Shown: in pieces, positions 34,381 to 43,943 of the stretch
How the letters are laid out: every line of letters begins with the position of its first letter
How positions within the stretch are numbered: position 1 is the stretch's first letter
Origin: Jiella mangrovi
Lineage (GTDB): Bacteria > Pseudomonadota > Alphaproteobacteria > Rhizobiales > Rhizobiaceae
DNA: 64,000 nt
Direction: 5' to 3'
Assembly (NCBI RefSeq): GCF_017815135.1
Contig: NZ_JAGJCF010000011.1
Coordinates: 1 to 64,000, forward strand
Notes under the pieces: generated by a model
The model's input: only the letters and a program-made list of their open reading frames with translations
Database searches by the model: none
Told to the model about the DNA's origin: nothing
Made by a program: the position numbers and the translations under genes

Positions 34381-35215
34381 AGCCGACCGCCTTATCCTGA
34401 GGAGCGTGTAGAATGAGCACCGACACCTGCCCTACCGAGTGTCGCGGAGCAAGTGTTGGTCCAGAGTGGCGTATCTGCCCCGATCTCCAATCCGGATCCT
34501 CGCTCATGGCCGAACGGGTATGTAACGCGATCTGGATTGACGGGCAGACAGAGGCGACGGGCGAGCAAAGTCTACTAAACACCGGACAGAGGTCTCGGTG
34601 CCAGAGTGGGCGCATCTTCATTATCTGTTCGGTGCGCGACGCTGGCTTTTCCGAAAGGCCCTAACCGAAAAGCATACAGGAGCGCCCGGCTTGAAACTCC
34701 AGTACAGACTGCATAACATACCTGACGCGACGTCCCCTAACGCATTCAATTGTTTGCACTTTCACAGAGTGGTATCGCGTCCCTCCGGGCCTACCACTTT
34801 TCGTGCAAGGCACTGCAAACGTTACATATTAGTGCCAATCCGGATTGGAAACGGGCTGAGCGGCATAACATTGTGCATGAGGTGCCCCCCGATCGGCTGC
34901 CCGGGGCAACTGATCATCTCCGAGATCGGGATTGCCTACTGCAAGACATCGACCGTCCGGAACATTGCGCCTTCGAAAGACCGCGTCTTTCAGGCAATTC
35001 GCGACATCTTCGCGCCGGCACTCGTCGCCGCAACCTCGTCCGACACGACGATCCTCGATCAGTCACCCTCAGCCACCGATGATCGCAAGTCGTTGCATCG
35101 AAGATCAGGGGCATCAGGCTCCGTTCCAAGCCGGAGCGCATCGCTGGCGGCGGACCGGCTGTCAAAGCACCAATGCGATGGTTTTCCTGGTTCCAGGTTG
35201 AATCCAACATTGCCC
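34381..35215. other. 835-base gene-free stretch
   Basis: Between the beta-propeller gene and the end of the peptide-transporter operon no credible gene is visible. A plus-strand open frame from 34598 to 35359 lacks a ribosome binding site, shows no domain and runs into the antisense strand of the DppF-like gene. The composition is more mixed than in the neighbours. It could be the site of an old insertion or deletion, but I recognise no transposase or target duplication. Confidence 0.4.
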
Positions 35216-36220
35216 CTACCCGGCCGCACTGCCGAGCGGATAGTGGCACGCAACACTGCGGCCGGAACCGGCAGGCAGAAGTTCGGGTCGCTCGGCGTGG
35301 CAGCGCTCCTTTGCGAAGGGACAGCGTGTCGAGAATTTGCAGCCCTTTGGCGGGTTTAGCGGGCTCGGGATCTCGCCCTCGAGGATGATGCGGCTGCGCC
35401 GCCCGCGGTTGCGCGCCTGGGGCACGGCCGACAACAGCGCCTCGGTGTAGGGATGGCGTGGCCGCGCATAGAGGTCTTCGGTCTCGCCGATCTCGACCAG
35501 CGCGCCGAGATACATCACCGCCACCCGTGTCGAGACCTGCCGGACCACCGCCAGATCATGGGCGATGAAGACGTAGGTGAGGTTGAGTCTTTCACGAAGC
35601 TCCGAAAAGAGGTTGACGATCTGCGCCTGGACCGAGACGTCCAGCGCCGAGACCGGTTCGTCGGCGACGATCAGCTCGGGCTCGACGGCGAGAGCGCGGG
35701 CGATGCCGATGCGCTGGCGCTGGCCGCCGGAAAATTCATGCGGATAGCGGTCGAGATATTCGGCTCTCAGACCGACGATGTCCATCAGCTCGCGCAGCCA
35801 GTCCTCGACCGCCCTGCCCTTGCGAATGCCGTGGACGCGCACGGCGTCGCCCACGAGATCGCGGACGCGCCGGCGTGGATTGAGCGAGGCGGAGGGATCC
35901 TGGAAAATCATCTGCATGCGCCGGCGGACGGGCAGCAGTCCGCGCTCGCCGGTCCGGGTGATATCCTCGCCGTCGAAGACGAGGGAGCCCGAGGTCGAAT
36001 CACAGAGCCGCGTCATGCAGCGGCCGAGCGTCGACTTGCCGGAGCCGGATTCGCCGACGAGCCCCAGCGTCTCGCCGCGATAAACGTCGAGCGTGACGTC
36101 TTCCACCGCGTGGACCGTGCGACCGGAGCCGGGACGCATGGTCTTGCCGACGGTAAAATGCTTGGTGAGGTCGCGCGCCGAAATCAGGGGCGACACGGCG
36201 GTGTTGGCAGCGTCGATCAT
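35216..36220 (-). CDS. Peptide ABC transporter ATP-binding protein, DppF-like
   Basis: A 334-residue DppF/OppF-type ATPase: Walker [11 protein letters not shown]-loop [14 protein letters not shown], signature FSGGQRQR, Walker [13 protein letters not shown], switch His in IAHDLAVV, and the C-terminal Cys motif [15 protein letters not shown]. It is the last gene of the ANTAR-controlled operon. The ATG overlaps the DppD-like stop in ATGA. Confidence 0.93.
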   Translation of the reverse strand: MIDAANTAVSPLISARDLTKHFTVGKTMRPGSGRTVHAVEDVTLDVYRGETLGLVGESGSGKSTLGRCMTRLCDSTSGSLVFDGEDITRTGERGLLPVRRRMQMIFQDPSASLNPRRRVRDLVGDAVRVHGIRKGRAVEDWLRELMDIVGLRAEYLDRYPHEFSGGQRQRIGIARALAVEPELIVADEPVSALDVSVQAQIVNLFSELRERLNLTYVFIAHDLAVVRQVSTRVAVMYLGALVEIGETEDLYARPRHPYTEALLSAVPQARNRGRRSRIILEGEIPSPLNPPKGCKFSTRCPFAKERCHAERPELLPAGSGRSVACHYPLGSAAG

Positions 36221-37248
36221 GCGGCCACCGCCTCGCCGAGGACGGAGGCGCGCAGTTCTTCCCGCTCTTTCGCATCGAGAACGCAAAGAACGGTGTGGTC
36301 GCCCTCGCGGCGCTGAGGCGGGCGCTCGGCGCAGGCCGCGCGAGCAAATCGGCAGCGCGGCGCGAACGCACAGCCCGGGGGGATCGCCTCCGGCGACGGC
36401 GGCATGCCGGGGATCGAGGGCAGCCGCGGCAGTCTCGGCCCGTCGATCGGCGGTATCGAGGCCATCAGCCCCCAGCTGTAGGGATGCATCGGGCGCTCGA
36501 AGATTGCCTCGGCGGCCCCCTTTTCGACGATCCGCCCGGCATACATCACATGCACACGGTCGGCGACTTCGGCGACCACGCCCATGTCGTGGGTGATCAG
36601 GATGATCGCCGAGCCGAAATCGTCGCGCAGCCTGAGGAGAAGATCGAGCACCTGCGCCTGCACCGTGACGTCGAGCGCCGTGGTCGGTTCGTCGGCGACG
36701 AGGAGCTTCGGGTTGCAGGAGAGCGCCATCGCGATGACCGCGCGCTGGCGCATGCCGCCGGAGAGCTGATGCGGATAGCGGTCCTTCGCCTCGTCCGGGT
36801 TGGGCAGGCCGACCGCCGCGAGGAGTTCGACGGCGCGCTTCAGGGCTGCCGACTTCGAGACGTTCTCGTGGGCGCGGATCTGCTCGGCGATCTGCCAGCC
36901 GATCGTATAGACCGGCGTCAGCGCGGTCATCGGATCCTGCGAAATCAGGCCGATCTCCTTGCCGCGCAGCCGGCGCAGCTCGCGGTCGGGCATTTCGAGG
37001 AGATGCCTGCCGCGAAACGACACCGCCCCGTCGACGAAGGTCGTCTTCGGATCGTTGAGCCCGAGCAGCGACATCAGCGTCACCGACTTGCCCGAACCGG
37101 ATTCGCCGACGATCGACAGGATCTCCCCCTCCGCGACCTTGAAGGACACGTCATCGATCGCCTTCACCCGGCCGCGATCGGTGGAGAAGGAGACGGAGAG
37201 CCCCTGGACATCCAGCAAGGGTGCATTCACGGAACTGGTTTCCTGCAT
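36217..37248 (-). CDS. Peptide ABC transporter ATP-binding protein, DppD-like
   Basis: A 343-residue DppD/OppD-type ATPase with Walker [10 protein letters not shown]-loop SQDPMTALTPVYTI (Thr in place of the usual Asn in LNP), signature LSGGMRQR, Walker [23 protein letters not shown], and Cys motif GCAFAPRCRFARAAC. Its start overlaps the DppB-like stop by one base (TGATG). It forms the ATPase pair with the DppF-like protein at 35216. Confidence 0.93.
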   Translation of the reverse strand: MQETSSVNAPLLDVQGLSVSFSTDRGRVKAIDDVSFKVAEGEILSIVGESGSGKSVTLMSLLGLNDPKTTFVDGAVSFRGRHLLEMPDRELRRLRGKEIGLISQDPMTALTPVYTIGWQIAEQIRAHENVSKSAALKRAVELLAAVGLPNPDEAKDRYPHQLSGGMRQRAVIAMALSCNPKLLVADEPTTALDVTVQAQVLDLLLRLRDDFGSAIILITHDMGVVAEVADRVHVMYAGRIVEKGAAEAIFERPMHPYSWGLMASIPPIDGPRLPRLPSIPGMPPSPEAIPPGCAFAPRCRFARAACAERPPQRREGDHTVLCVLDAKEREELRASVLGEAVAA

Positions 37249-38219
37249 CAGTTTCCCCTTACCCGCGGATCGATGACGACGTAGAGGATATCGACGAGCG
37301 CATTGGTGACGACGACGAAGAACGAGGCATACATCACCGTCGCAAGGATCATCGGCAGGTCGAGATTGAGCATGGCCTGATAGGTCAGGCGGCCGACGCC
37401 GTTAAGGCCGAAGACGACTTCGGTGAGGAGCGCAGCGCCGCCGACGAGCACGCCGAAATCCATGCCGAACATCGTCACGAAGGGGATCAGCGACATGCGA
37501 AGCGCGTGGCGGATCATCACCCGGGACGGCGAAAGGCCCTTGGCCCGAGCCGTGCGGATGTAGTCCTCCTGATAGGTCTCGACGAGATTGGCCCGAAGCA
37601 CGCGCCCATAGATGCCGATGTAAAGGGCGGCCAGGGTGAACCAGGGGATCACCAGCGTCTTAAACCACAGCCATGGTCCGTCGAAGAACGGCTTGTAGCC
37701 GAGCCCCGGCACCCAGGAGAACAGGAACGTGTCGTGAAACCGGCTCTGGGAGACGAGGTTCAAGAGCTCGCCGAGCCAGAAGACCGGCATGGAGACACCG
37801 ATCAGCGCGAGGATCATCAGTCCCTTGTCGATGATGGTGTCTCTGGTCATCGCCGCCAACACGCCGACGGCGATCGACCCGACGACCCACAGGACCGCCG
37901 CCCCGAAAACCAGCGAGAGTGTGATCGGCGCTGCCCGCATCACCTGCGGCACGACTTCAAGTCCACGATTGACGAAGGAGGTGAGATCGCGGGAGACGAA
38001 GAGCTTCTCCATCATGATCGCATATTGCACCGGCAGCGGCCGGTCGAAGCCGAAGTCCTTGCGGATCGCCTCGACGGTTTCCTGGGCCGCATTGCGCCCG
38101 GCGATGCGCGCAGCAGGGTCAGAGCCGGGGGTTGCGAAAAAGATCAGAAAGACCAGCGCCGAAATGCCGAACAGGACGAACAGCATCTGAGCCAGACGTT
38201 GAAGGATTGCGAAAACCAT
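37248..38219 (-). CDS. Peptide ABC transporter permease, DppB-like
   Basis: A 323-residue permease of the DppB/OppB type: ILQRLAQMLFVLFGISALVF as the first span, FATPGSDP, a large periplasmic loop with ISRDLTS-like sequence, the ATPase-contact loop YIRTARAKGLSPSRVMIRHA and the end DILYVVIDPRVRGN. In this operon the DppC-like gene comes before the DppB-like gene, the reverse of the two other peptide transporters in the window, which suggests separate acquisition rather than local duplication. Confidence 0.93.
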   Translation of the reverse strand: MVFAILQRLAQMLFVLFGISALVFLIFFATPGSDPAARIAGRNAAQETVEAIRKDFGFDRPLPVQYAIMMEKLFVSRDLTSFVNRGLEVVPQVMRAAPITLSLVFGAAVLWVVGSIAVGVLAAMTRDTIIDKGLMILALIGVSMPVFWLGELLNLVSQSRFHDTFLFSWVPGLGYKPFFDGPWLWFKTLVIPWFTLAALYIGIYGRVLRANLVETYQEDYIRTARAKGLSPSRVMIRHALRMSLIPFVTMFGMDFGVLVGGAALLTEVVFGLNGVGRLTYQAMLNLDLPMILATVMYASFFVVVTNALVDILYVVIDPRVRGN

Positions 38220-38230
38220 CGGGATTCCCT

Positions 38231-39274
38231 TCAGCGAAGCTTGGTGCGCGGATCGACCGCGTCGCGTACGCTGTCACCGAGAACGTTGAGGGCGAGCACG
38301 GTGAGGACGATCGCAATGCCGGGGGCCAGCGCCACCATCGGCCGCGTGTAGAGCAACCCCTGCCCGTCCTGGATGATGGTGCCCCAGCTCGCATCGGGCG
38401 GCTGCACACCGATCGACAGGAAGGACAGTGCCGATTCCGTGACGATGTTCAGCGCCATCATGATCGGGATGTAGACGATCAGCGTCGTCGTCACATTGGG
38501 CAGGATGTCCTTGAGAAGGATTCGCCAGCGCGGAATGCCGAGCCCCTTCGCCGCGAGCACGAACTCGCTGTGGCGCAGCGACAGGACGCGCCCGCGGACC
38601 GGCCTTGCGATATAGGGAACGTAGATGATGCCGATGATCACGATCGGCAGGATCAGGCTGCCGGAGCCGATGCGGAACGGCCCGATCCAGAACTCGGTCG
38701 TCAGAAGGACGATCGAGAGGGAAATGGCGAGGAGATAGACCGGAAAGGCCCAAAGGACTTCCAGGATCCGCGACAGGACCATGTCGACCCAGCCGCCGAA
38801 GAAGCCGGCAATGGTGCCGATCGCGGCCGCAAGAACGAGGCAGATCAGCGTCGCGGCGGTGGCGATCAGCAGCGAGTTGCGACCCCCATAGAGAAGCCTT
38901 GCGGCGACGTCGCGGCCCTGATTGTCCGCGCCCAGCATGTATTGCCAATGCCATGTCGGGCCGATCGGAGTGGTGCCGAGACCGAGGCCGGTGGTCGACG
39001 CCTCCATGATCTTCCGGGTCTGGCCGTCGATGACGATGCTGCCGCTCAAGGTGGAGCGGAAGGGATCGGTCCTGGCGAGGTCATTGGCGTAGATCGGCGC
39101 TGCCAGACATGCGGCGACGATCAGAACGAGAACGACGAAGGCGCCGATCGCGGCCTTGTCGCGGCGAAGGATGCGCCAGGCGCGGCGCCACGGGCTCTGG
39201 CTTGGCCTTGCCGGAATGGCCGCGGCATCGCCGCCGGTCTCCGTCATCTGACGCGGTGCTGCTGCGTCTGACAT
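38231..39274 (-). CDS. Peptide ABC transporter permease, DppC-like
   Basis: A 347-residue permease of the DppC/OppC type, longer than usual because of an insert of about 45 residues after the first span (SGSIVIDGQTRKIMEASTTG), seen in one OppC branch. LGADNQGRDVAARLLYGGRN replaces the common FGTDxxGRD. The loop FVLAAKGLGIPRWRILLKDI contacts the ATPase, and it ends LNVLGDSVRDAVDPR. It follows the binding-protein gene by 90 bases. Confidence 0.92.
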   Translation of the reverse strand: MSDAAAPRQMTETGGDAAAIPARPSQSPWRRAWRILRRDKAAIGAFVVLVLIVAACLAAPIYANDLARTDPFRSTLSGSIVIDGQTRKIMEASTTGLGLGTTPIGPTWHWQYMLGADNQGRDVAARLLYGGRNSLLIATAATLICLVLAAAIGTIAGFFGGWVDMVLSRILEVLWAFPVYLLAISLSIVLLTTEFWIGPFRIGSGSLILPIVIIGIIYVPYIARPVRGRVLSLRHSEFVLAAKGLGIPRWRILLKDILPNVTTTLIVYIPIMMALNIVTESALSFLSIGVQPPDASWGTIIQDGQGLLYTRPMVALAPGIAIVLTVLALNVLGDSVRDAVDPRTKLR

Positions 39275-39364
39275 TTCGCATTCCTGTCATCAAGGCGCCG
39301 GGCGCGGAAAGAAGCCACCGGGAGCGCTGGAAGCCCCCCGGCAGCGTCGATGAGGAAGGTCTCG

Positions 39365-41059
39365 TCACTGCACCCAGGACTGGTCGATGACCCAGCGGAA
39401 CTGGTTGGAGAAGATGAAGTTGCCGACGCGCTTCGAGACGAAGTCGACATTCTTGGGCGTGAACAGCGGTGCCACCGGCGCCTGTTCCATGAATGCCTTG
39501 TCGAGCTTCGCCCACATCTTGTTGGCGGCCTCTGGATCGGTCACCGCCGTCTGCATGGCTTCCGCCATCCGTTTGTCCAGATCCTTGTTGCAGTAGCCGG
39601 CGATGTTGATTGAAGAGTCGCTGCCGGGGGTGAAGGACGCGCAGGACAGGAGCACGTTGAGGAAGTTCGAGGCCTGCGGATAGTCCATGAACCACTGCGA
39701 CACCGAGATCTGCACCTTGTTGTCGGTGTTCTGGATGTAGGTGAACTGGATATTCGGCGAGATCGCCTGCATCGTCGCGTCATAGCCGAGCTCGGACAGA
39801 ACGCTCTGGAGGTAGGTGCCGACGGCGCGCGAGGTCGCCGTGTCTTCGGCGACGACCGTCACCTTCTGGCCAGCCGTGCCGGATTCCTCGACGAGTTGTT
39901 TGGCCTTTTCCATGTCGGGCGCCGACCACGCCGTGCCGGGATCCTTGGTGTAAAGGCAGCTGTCCTCGTGGCCGGGGAAATCCGGCGGCAGGATCTGACA
40001 GGTCGGCTGCGCCAGCACCGGGCCGCCATAGATGTTGACGAGAGCGTTGCGGTCGATGGCGAAATTCACCGCCTGACGGACCTTCAGATTGTCGAAGGGC
40101 GCGAGGTTGGTGTTCATCGGCGCGTACCAGAAGGCGGCCAGCGGATTGACGTGAACCTGATCGGCATACTGGGTGCCGAGCTCGTTGAGGCGATCGGCCG
40201 GCGGGGGATCGAACATCCAGTCGATCTGGCCGTTCTGGATGGCGTTGATCGCCGATTCTTCCTTCATGCCGAAGCGATAGACGATCTCGTCGGGGAACCC
40301 CTGCGGCTGGGCTGCGACGCTCCATTCCTTGAAATGCGGATTGCGCTTGAGCACCATCTTGTCGTTGGGATCGTAGCTCTCGATCACATACGCGCCGGTA
40401 CCGGGAATGTAGGAGGTTCCCGAATCCTTCGCTTCCGTCTTGGCCGGCAGGATCGAGGCATGCGGAACGGCGATCTTGTCGAAGAATTCCGAATCCGGCT
40501 GCATCAGGTGGAAGGTGATCGTGCCCGCCGCGTCGTCGGCGACGACCCCGCCTTCGAGCGTGCATGTCTCGGCATCGGCCAGGCATTTGTCGGCGCCGAC
40601 GATGTTGTTGTAGAAGCTGCCGGACGTCGGACCGTGGATCTTGAAGATTCGCTGGAACGAGGCGACCACGTCTTCCGGCGTCACGTCGGAGCCGTCTGCG
40701 AACTTGATGCCCTTGCGCAGCTTGAAGACGTAGGTCTTGCCGCCGTCCTCAGGCTCCGGAATGGCCTCGGCAAGGTCAGGCACGATCTCGAAGCCTTCCG
40801 AGCGCGAGGCCTGCTTGAACTTGACGAGACCGTCATAGGTCATCTGGAAGATCTGCCAGAACTCGGCGGTGTAGTTGACCTGCGGATCGATCGTCCCGGC
40901 GGCCGACACGGCCGAGAGGATCATCGTCCCGCCGCTGTGTTCCTCCAGCAGCGCCTTGCGGTCCTGGGCCTGGGCGCCGCCTGCGAGCGCGGCCTGGGCG
41001 AAAAGCCCGGCGGCGAACAGGGTCGTCGTGATTTTCAGTCGATGAAGCGTTCTGCTCAT
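39365..41059 (-). CDS. Peptide ABC transporter, solute-binding protein (SBP family 5)
   Basis: A 564-residue periplasmic protein. The signal peptide ends near residue 31 (GGAQA-QD). The family 5 pattern is present: GGTMILSAVSAAGTIDPQVN, then VFKLRKGIKFADGSDVTPED, and KVRQAVNFAIDRNAL, with the long C-terminal lobe ending FRWVIDQSWVQ. Extra Cys pairs (DKCLADAETC, PTCQILPPDFPGHEDSC) could form disulphides in the periplasm. It is the transporter's first gene, 83 bases after the S33 peptidase gene, and brings in the compound whose products the AmiC-like sensor might read. Confidence 0.93.
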   Translation of the reverse strand: MSRTLHRLKITTTLFAAGLFAQAALAGGAQAQDRKALLEEHSGGTMILSAVSAAGTIDPQVNYTAEFWQIFQMTYDGLVKFKQASRSEGFEIVPDLAEAIPEPEDGGKTYVFKLRKGIKFADGSDVTPEDVVASFQRIFKIHGPTSGSFYNNIVGADKCLADAETCTLEGGVVADDAAGTITFHLMQPDSEFFDKIAVPHASILPAKTEAKDSGTSYIPGTGAYVIESYDPNDKMVLKRNPHFKEWSVAAQPQGFPDEIVYRFGMKEESAINAIQNGQIDWMFDPPPADRLNELGTQYADQVHVNPLAAFWYAPMNTNLAPFDNLKVRQAVNFAIDRNALVNIYGGPVLAQPTCQILPPDFPGHEDSCLYTKDPGTAWSAPDMEKAKQLVEESGTAGQKVTVVAEDTATSRAVGTYLQSVLSELGYDATMQAISPNIQFTYIQNTDNKVQISVSQWFMDYPQASNFLNVLLSCASFTPGSDSSINIAGYCNKDLDKRMAEAMQTAVTDPEAANKMWAKLDKAFMEQAPVAPLFTPKNVDFVSKRVGNFIFSNQFRWVIDQSWVQ

Positions 41060-41142
41060 TCTTGCCGTTCCTGTCGATGGAGGTTGCGAGTGGTGAGCGC
41101 CGCGGCGGGGAAGCCCGCCGCAGCTTTCTGGCTGCTGCGGGT

Positions 41143-42036
41143 TCAAGCGGCCTTCTCGTCGAGAAATGCCGTAACGGCCGCCATGCATGCGGGGCGTTCC
41201 TCGACATGCGGCATGTGGGAAGAGGCGCCGAAGATCGTCCAGCGCACGTCCGGGATCTCTTCGAGGAATGGCGTGACGCAGGCCTGCGTCGCCTCGTCGT
41301 GACGTCCGGAGACGAGATAGACCGGCACGTCGATCGTGCCGAGCCGGCCCTCGATCGACCACTCCTTCATCGTGCCGACGACGTGAAACTCGTTCGGCCC
41401 GTTCATGGTGTAATAGACGGTCGGGTCCGCCTCGATCGCATCGAAGGTTCGCTGCACCTCCGCCGGCATCGGCACGATCCGGCAGACATGGTTCTGGTTG
41501 AAGACGTCGGTCGCGGCCTTGTATTCGGCGCTGTCCGTGGTCCCGGCCTCCTCATGCTTCAGGAGCGTCTCGTGGACCCCGCCCGGCAGCGCCCGGCGCA
41601 GCCGGTTCGCCTCTGCGACCCAGGTCTTCAGCGAGGCCGGCGAATTGGCGATGACGAGCGCTTTCAGGCCCGCCGGACGATCGACGGCAAATTCCGACCC
41701 CAGCATGCCGCCCCAGGACTGGCCGAGCACGCAATAGGCGTCGCGGATGCCGAGATGGTCGATGAGATTGTGGAGTTCCGCCTTGAAGAACTCGACGGTC
41801 CAGAAGTCGCCGCCCTTGTCCGGCAGATGGGTCGAGCGGCCGTTGCCGACCTGATCGTAATGCACGACCGCGCGGCCGCTCTCGGCGACGTCCTTGTAGG
41901 AATCGACATAGTCATGGGTGCAACCGGGCCCGCCATGCACGACGATCAGCGGCGGCTTGCCGGATTTCAGGTCGCCGGTGATGCGATACCAGGTCTGGTA
42001 GTCGCCATAGGGCGCGAAGCCTTCCGTTGCTGACAC
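41143..42036 (-). CDS. Proline iminopeptidase-like S33 hydrolase
   Basis: A 297-residue alpha/beta hydrolase of the S33 proline iminopeptidase/L-amino-acid amidase branch. HGGPG at residues 34-38 forms the oxyanion hole, GQSWGG at 105-110 holds Ser107, Asp247 lies in SGRHDEAT, and His274 in SSHMPHVEE completes the triad. It would release an N-terminal residue, often Pro, from short peptides or amino-acid amides. The start is the GTG at 42036, with AAGGAGA eight bases upstream; a GTG at 42093 would overlap the ANTAR gene and lacks such a site. It lies between the sensor genes and the transporter genes. Confidence 0.92.
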   Translation of the reverse strand: MSATEGFAPYGDYQTWYRITGDLKSGKPPLIVVHGGPGCTHDYVDSYKDVAESGRAVVHYDQVGNGRSTHLPDKGGDFWTVEFFKAELHNLIDHLGIRDAYCVLGQSWGGMLGSEFAVDRPAGLKALVIANSPASLKTWVAEANRLRRALPGGVHETLLKHEEAGTTDSAEYKAATDVFNQNHVCRIVPMPAEVQRTFDAIEADPTVYYTMNGPNEFHVVGTMKEWSIEGRLGTIDVPVYLVSGRHDEATQACVTPFLEEIPDVRWTIFGASSHMPHVEERPACMAAVTAFLDEKAA

Positions 42037-42058
42037 TTTTTGCGTCTCCTTTTCCAAC

Positions 42059-42649
42059 TCACGCCTCGCGTTTGGCGTGTTGTTCGTCGGCACAGATCGT
42101 CTCGGCTGCCTCTTCGATCGTCATGCGCCAGGTCATCGCGATGGTGCGCAGCGTCTTCATGGCGGCCGCCTCGTCGCGCTCGCCCTGCCCCATCAGCTTG
42201 AGCACCGCGCGCACGACCGCTGGCCTCTGCCTCAGCCGATCCTCGAGATGTCGAATGTCGTCGCTCTTGGCGCGGACGATCCGGTGGCTGTGGGCCGCGA
42301 TCAAAAGCGCGCTGTAGACGCCGGTCGATCCGATCGGCTTCAGAAGATGCGCGGTCGAGCCTTGCGACAGGGCCCATTCGATGCGGCCCGGAGCCTCCGA
42401 GCCGACGAGTGCGATCATCGGCATCGGAGCAAGGCCCGCGGACCAGGGAAACTGCCCGTCGTGGCCATCGTCGGCGTCGAAGAACACGACGTCGGCGCGC
42501 GCATCGGCTTCATCGAGCTGCGGCCAGACAGTGCGGGCCTCGACATGCAGCATCGCGAGCTGGCGGATCAGCGCATCCACGGAAGGATGCGGCCGGTGCA
42601 GGATGATCGCCTGCCAGCCGGCAGGTTCGAGACGCTTGAAGCCGGTCAT
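42059..42649 (-). CDS. ANTAR-domain antitermination regulator (AmiR-like)
   Basis: A 196-residue RNA-binding regulator. Residues 1-125 form a degenerate receiver-like domain without a clear phosphoacceptor set ([10 protein letters not shown] is the nearest), as in AmiR, which is regulated by protein contact and not by phosphorylation. Residues about 134-188 match ANTAR: a coiled-coil lead, then [20 protein letters not shown] and [25 protein letters not shown] proteins bind nascent leader RNA and stop a terminator from forming. Its stop/start overlap with the AmiC-like gene (ATGA) implies a stoichiometric AmiC-AmiR-type complex. The predicted target is the leader terminator at 43857-43904. Confidence 0.88.
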   Translation of the reverse strand: MTGFKRLEPAGWQAIILHRPHPSVDALIRQLAMLHVEARTVWPQLDEADARADVVFFDADDGHDGQFPWSAGLAPMPMIALVGSEAPGRIEWALSQGSTAHLLKPIGSTGVYSALLIAAHSHRIVRAKSDDIRHLEDRLRQRPAVVRAVLKLMGQGERDEAAAMKTLRTIAMTWRMTIEEAAETICADEQHAKREA

Positions 42650-43839
42650 TTCACCACCCTCAGTTTCCGGGCCTGTGACGCTTCGATCGGCAGGTCGGCC
42701 GGATGCGGCGTCAGGGCGGCCCGAGCGGCCAGCCCGGCAAGATAGGGATCGGCCGCGACCGGCCCCGAGCTTTGCTCAAGAACGTGAAAACACCCGTCCG
42801 CCCCGGCCCGGGCGAGATGAGGCGTCAGGTCGGCATGGTGGTTCCGCGGATCGACGCGAAGATCGCCGAGCGGCGTCGCAAAGCGACGGGCGGTGACGAT
42901 CTCTCTAACCGCCGCCGGATCGTCGCTGCCCGCCTCCGCCATGGCCGTTCCCAGCACGAGAACAGCCGAATAGGCGGCGGCGAAACAGGAGGAAATCGCA
43001 TGTCCCTCGCCCAGCCTCTCGGTCATGCGGGCCTTGAAGGCGCGATTGTCGGCCGTATCCAGTTCATGAAGATAGGTCGAGACGGTGATGTGCCCGGCTG
43101 CGGCCGCGCCGACGGCCGAAAGGTCGAAGTCGGTCATGTTGCAGGACACGACGGGACAGTTCTCGGGCCGGAACGCATCGTCCTCAAGACCAAGTGAATG
43201 ATAGGCCCGGATGAAGGCATGGAGGCTCTCCCCGACCAGATTGGACAGGATGAAATCGGGCTTCTTCTGGCGGATTTCGGCGATCAGATGGTCGCAATCG
43301 ATATGGCCGAGGGGCAGATAGCGGTCTGCCGAGAGCGCCCCGCCCCTCGCCTCGACCAGCTCGCGGGCAATCCGGGCAATCTCCCACCCCCAGATGTAGT
43401 TCGAACCAACGACGAACGGCCGGACACCCTGACGCGGCAAGAGATAATCGAAAAGCGGCAGCAGATGCTGGTTCGGACACGCCCCGAAATACAGGGCGTG
43501 CTGGCTGGATTCGTAACCCTCATAGGGAAACGCGTACCAGAGCAGCGCGTCGTGGCGCTCCACCACCGGGACGATTTCCTTGCGCGCCGACGAGGTCAGC
43601 GCACCGACGACATGGCGCGATCCATCGCGGATCGCACCCTCCGCCAGTTCGGCATAGCGCCGATCCTCACCGCGGGGATCGGCAATGACGGGACGCAACC
43701 GCAGGGAAAGCGTCGGGGAAGCGTTGATCTCGGCAATCCCGGCCAGAGCCCCCGCCACCGCTTCCCGCCCCAGACCCGCATAGGGCCCGGCTGCGGAAAA
43801 CAGCACGCTGACGGGATAGGCCGGGATATTCGAGGACAT
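42646..43839 (-). CDS. AmiC-like cytosolic ligand sensor (type 1 periplasmic-binding fold)
   Basis: A 397-residue protein of the amide/branched-chain-amino-acid binding family (AmiC/UrtA/FmdD-like): VSVLFSAAGPYAGLGREAVA at the start, LWYAFPYEGYESSQHALYFG in the cleft region and PFVVGSNYIWGWEIARIARE crossing between lobes. There is no signal peptide, which fits a cytosolic sensor like AmiC, not a transporter subunit. In Pseudomonas, AmiC holds AmiR inactive until amide binds; the same arrangement is inferred here. The ATG at 43839 is preferred to an in-frame ATG at 43935, because the longer form would translate through the leader terminator. Confidence 0.87.
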   Translation of the reverse strand: MSSNIPAYPVSVLFSAAGPYAGLGREAVAGALAGIAEINASPTLSLRLRPVIADPRGEDRRYAELAEGAIRDGSRHVVGALTSSARKEIVPVVERHDALLWYAFPYEGYESSQHALYFGACPNQHLLPLFDYLLPRQGVRPFVVGSNYIWGWEIARIARELVEARGGALSADRYLPLGHIDCDHLIAEIRQKKPDFILSNLVGESLHAFIRAYHSLGLEDDAFRPENCPVVSCNMTDFDLSAVGAAAAGHITVSTYLHELDTADNRAFKARMTERLGEGHAISSCFAAAYSAVLVLGTAMAEAGSDDPAAVREIVTARRFATPLGDLRVDPRNHHADLTPHLARAGADGCFHVLEQSSGPVAADPYLAGLAARAALTPHPADLPIEASQARKLRVVK

Positions 43840-43856
43840 GCGCCGCAGATTCCCTG

Positions 43857-43904
43857 TCAAAAACAAAAAAAGCCCCGCTACGTCCGAAGGACGTGGAACG
43901 GGGC
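43857..43904 (-). terminator. Leader terminator/attenuator of the amiC-like operon
   Basis: On the minus strand a long hairpin (outer arms GCCCCG/CGGGGC, inner arms ACGTCC/GGACGT, 3-nt apex, small internal loop) is followed by seven T, G and five more T. It sits between the predicted promoter (43944-43972) and the first gene (ATG at 43839), so it would stop transcription of the whole operon unless prevented. The operon's second gene encodes an ANTAR antiterminator. The position and form are those of a regulated attenuator. Confidence 0.82.
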
Positions 43905-43930
43905 GCACTTGCCGCTTGGCCTTTTCGGCC
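43902..43930 (-). promoter_or_regulatory. Small leader hairpins, candidate ANTAR target
   Basis: Upstream of the terminator the leader RNA can form GGCC-GAAAA-GGCC (43918-43930) and GGC-AAGTGC-GCC (43902-43913). The second has a six-base loop starting with A and shares its 3' arm with the 5' arm of the terminator, so the two are mutually exclusive, as in ANTAR antitermination. The match is imperfect: the first loop has five bases, and the second has U where the known motif has G at loop position 4. Confidence 0.4.
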
Positions 43931-43943
43931 GTCATCTGCCATC

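Noticed and set aside
34598-35359. 253-residue plus-strand open frame
   Set aside because: No domain and no ribosome binding site, and it runs antisense into the DppF-like gene.
42037-42093. Upstream GTG start for the S33 peptidase
   Set aside because: It would overlap the ANTAR gene by 35 bases and has no Shine-Dalgarno, while the GTG at 42036 has AAGGAGA at ideal distance.
43840-43935. N-terminal extension of the AmiC-like protein from an ATG at 43935
   Set aside because: The extension would be translated through the terminator hairpin and T run and reads as a nonsense Arg/Pro and Phe/Leu tract; the ATG at 43839 gives the family's normal start.
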